Source: Parvibaculum sp.
Lineage (GTDB): Bacteria; Pseudomonadota; Alphaproteobacteria; Parvibaculales; Parvibaculaceae
Assembly (NCBI GenBank): GCA_002694985.1
Contig: NZNS01000011.1
Span: forward strand, 186,001-250,000
Length of the DNA: 64,000 bases
Reading direction: 5' to 3'
In this document: piece by piece, positions 63,728 to 64,000 of the stretch
How positions within the stretch are numbered: the stretch's first letter is position 1
Layout: the number at the start of each line of letters is the position of its first letter
The notes under the pieces: model-generated
Told to the model about the DNA's origin: nothing
The model's input: the letters and a program-made list of their open reading frames with translations, nothing else
Databases searched by the model: none
Program-made: the position numbers and the translations under genes

Positions 63728-64000
63728 ATGGCGGCCATGAACAGCCCCACCGCCCTGCAGCGGTTCCATGCCTATGCCAATCCGGCGCGCTTCATGGCGC
63801 TGTCGTCGCGGCTTGTTGCGCCGCTATGGATTTTGAGCGTGCTCGTCCTCGGCGCGGGGCTCTGGTTTGCGCTTTTCGATTCACCGCCCGATTATCAGCA
63901 GGGCGAGACGGTGCGCATCATGTATGTGCATGTGCCCTCGGCCTGGCTCTCCATGTTCGGCTATGGCGTGATGGCGTTTGCGTCCGCCGTCGGGCTCGTT
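63728..64000 (+). CDS. ccmC: Heme transporter protein CcmC, 5' part
   Basis: The first 91 codons, running off the window. A hydrophobic first helix (PLWILSVLVLGAGLWFALF) is followed by the conserved QQGETVRIMYVHVPSAWLSM, containing the His that helps bind heme in the WWD-domain CcmC family. The start may be ATG 63728 or ATG 63737. The gene follows ccmB after 87 bp; ccmD and ccmE are expected beyond the edge. Confidence 0.95.
   Translation, partial: MAAMNSPTALQRFHAYANPARFMALSSRLVAPLWILSVLVLGAGLWFALFDSPPDYQQGETVRIMYVHVPSAWLSMFGYGVMAFASAVGLV

Overview
The window is high-GC, densely coded chromosomal DNA of an alphaproteobacterium. It carries the alphaproteobacterial heme operon with Mic60 and HemY (hemC-hemD-mic60-hemY), tsaD divergent from hemC, an IalB-family protein, a DUF2794 protein, a LemA/DUF3137 pair, and acnA next to DUF1223 and ccmABC. 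Many fatty-acid and hydrophobic-compound genes (CaiB CoA-transferase, crotonase, SDRs, DUF1302/DUF1329 envelope proteins, a DszC-like flavin monooxygenase, several lipases/esterases) suggest a Parvibaculum-like lipid or hydrocarbon degrader. The genus is inference, not proof.

Layout. 0-7.4 kb: thermonuclease end, acs, CaiB transferase, GNAT, creatininase-family enzyme, an RHH-Doc toxin-antitoxin operon, a decayed MazG-like fragment beside a palindromic repeat, then Rieske, EVE and YciI genes. 7.4-12 kb: gpsA and tsaD, on one strand, are separated by a cassette containing a TetR regulator and two tiny paralogous membrane proteins, plus an alpha/beta hydrolase. 12-17.6 kb: heme/Mic60 operon. 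17.7-27.4 kb: accessory-looking stretch bounded by tRNA-Thr(CGT) and tRNA-Ala(CGC), with a HerA-like ATPase fragment, a PCu(A)C copper chaperone, DUF1302, DUF1329 and YCF48-like envelope proteins, a crotonase/acyl-CoA dehydrogenase relic, a group D flavin monooxygenase and an SDR. 27.6-32.2 kb: yggT, DUF167, a ZTP riboswitch controlling folD, an aldo/keto reductase and a membrane-embedded beta-lactamase-fold pseudoenzyme. 32-46 kb: ppa, argG, LemA/DUF3137, rlmN, an IalB protein, quinone reductase, a degenerate SGNH protein, a family VIII-like esterase, SDR, pterin dehydratase, zincin, thpR and an aldo/keto reductase. 46-57 kb: tesA divergent from an ybbA-ybbP exporter, BI-1 protein, DUF2794, and a four-gene GldA/F/G-DUF4340 export module. 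57-64 kb: DUF1223, acnA, a crotonase and ccmABC (ccmC runs off the end).

The most striking feature is the aconitase at 57918-61307. The complete aconitase A follows, in one uninterrupted frame, about 240 residues of Lys/Ala/Pro repeat resembling a histone H1 C-terminal tail. No start codon separates the two parts. This is a possible nucleic-acid- or nucleoid-tethered TCA enzyme. Other notable items are two envelope pseudoenzymes that have lost their catalytic residues, related palindromes before the TetR gene and the twin micro-proteins, a four-copy decamer cluster before the DUF1329 gene, and an orphan intrinsic terminator that suggests a small RNA near 51.9 kb.
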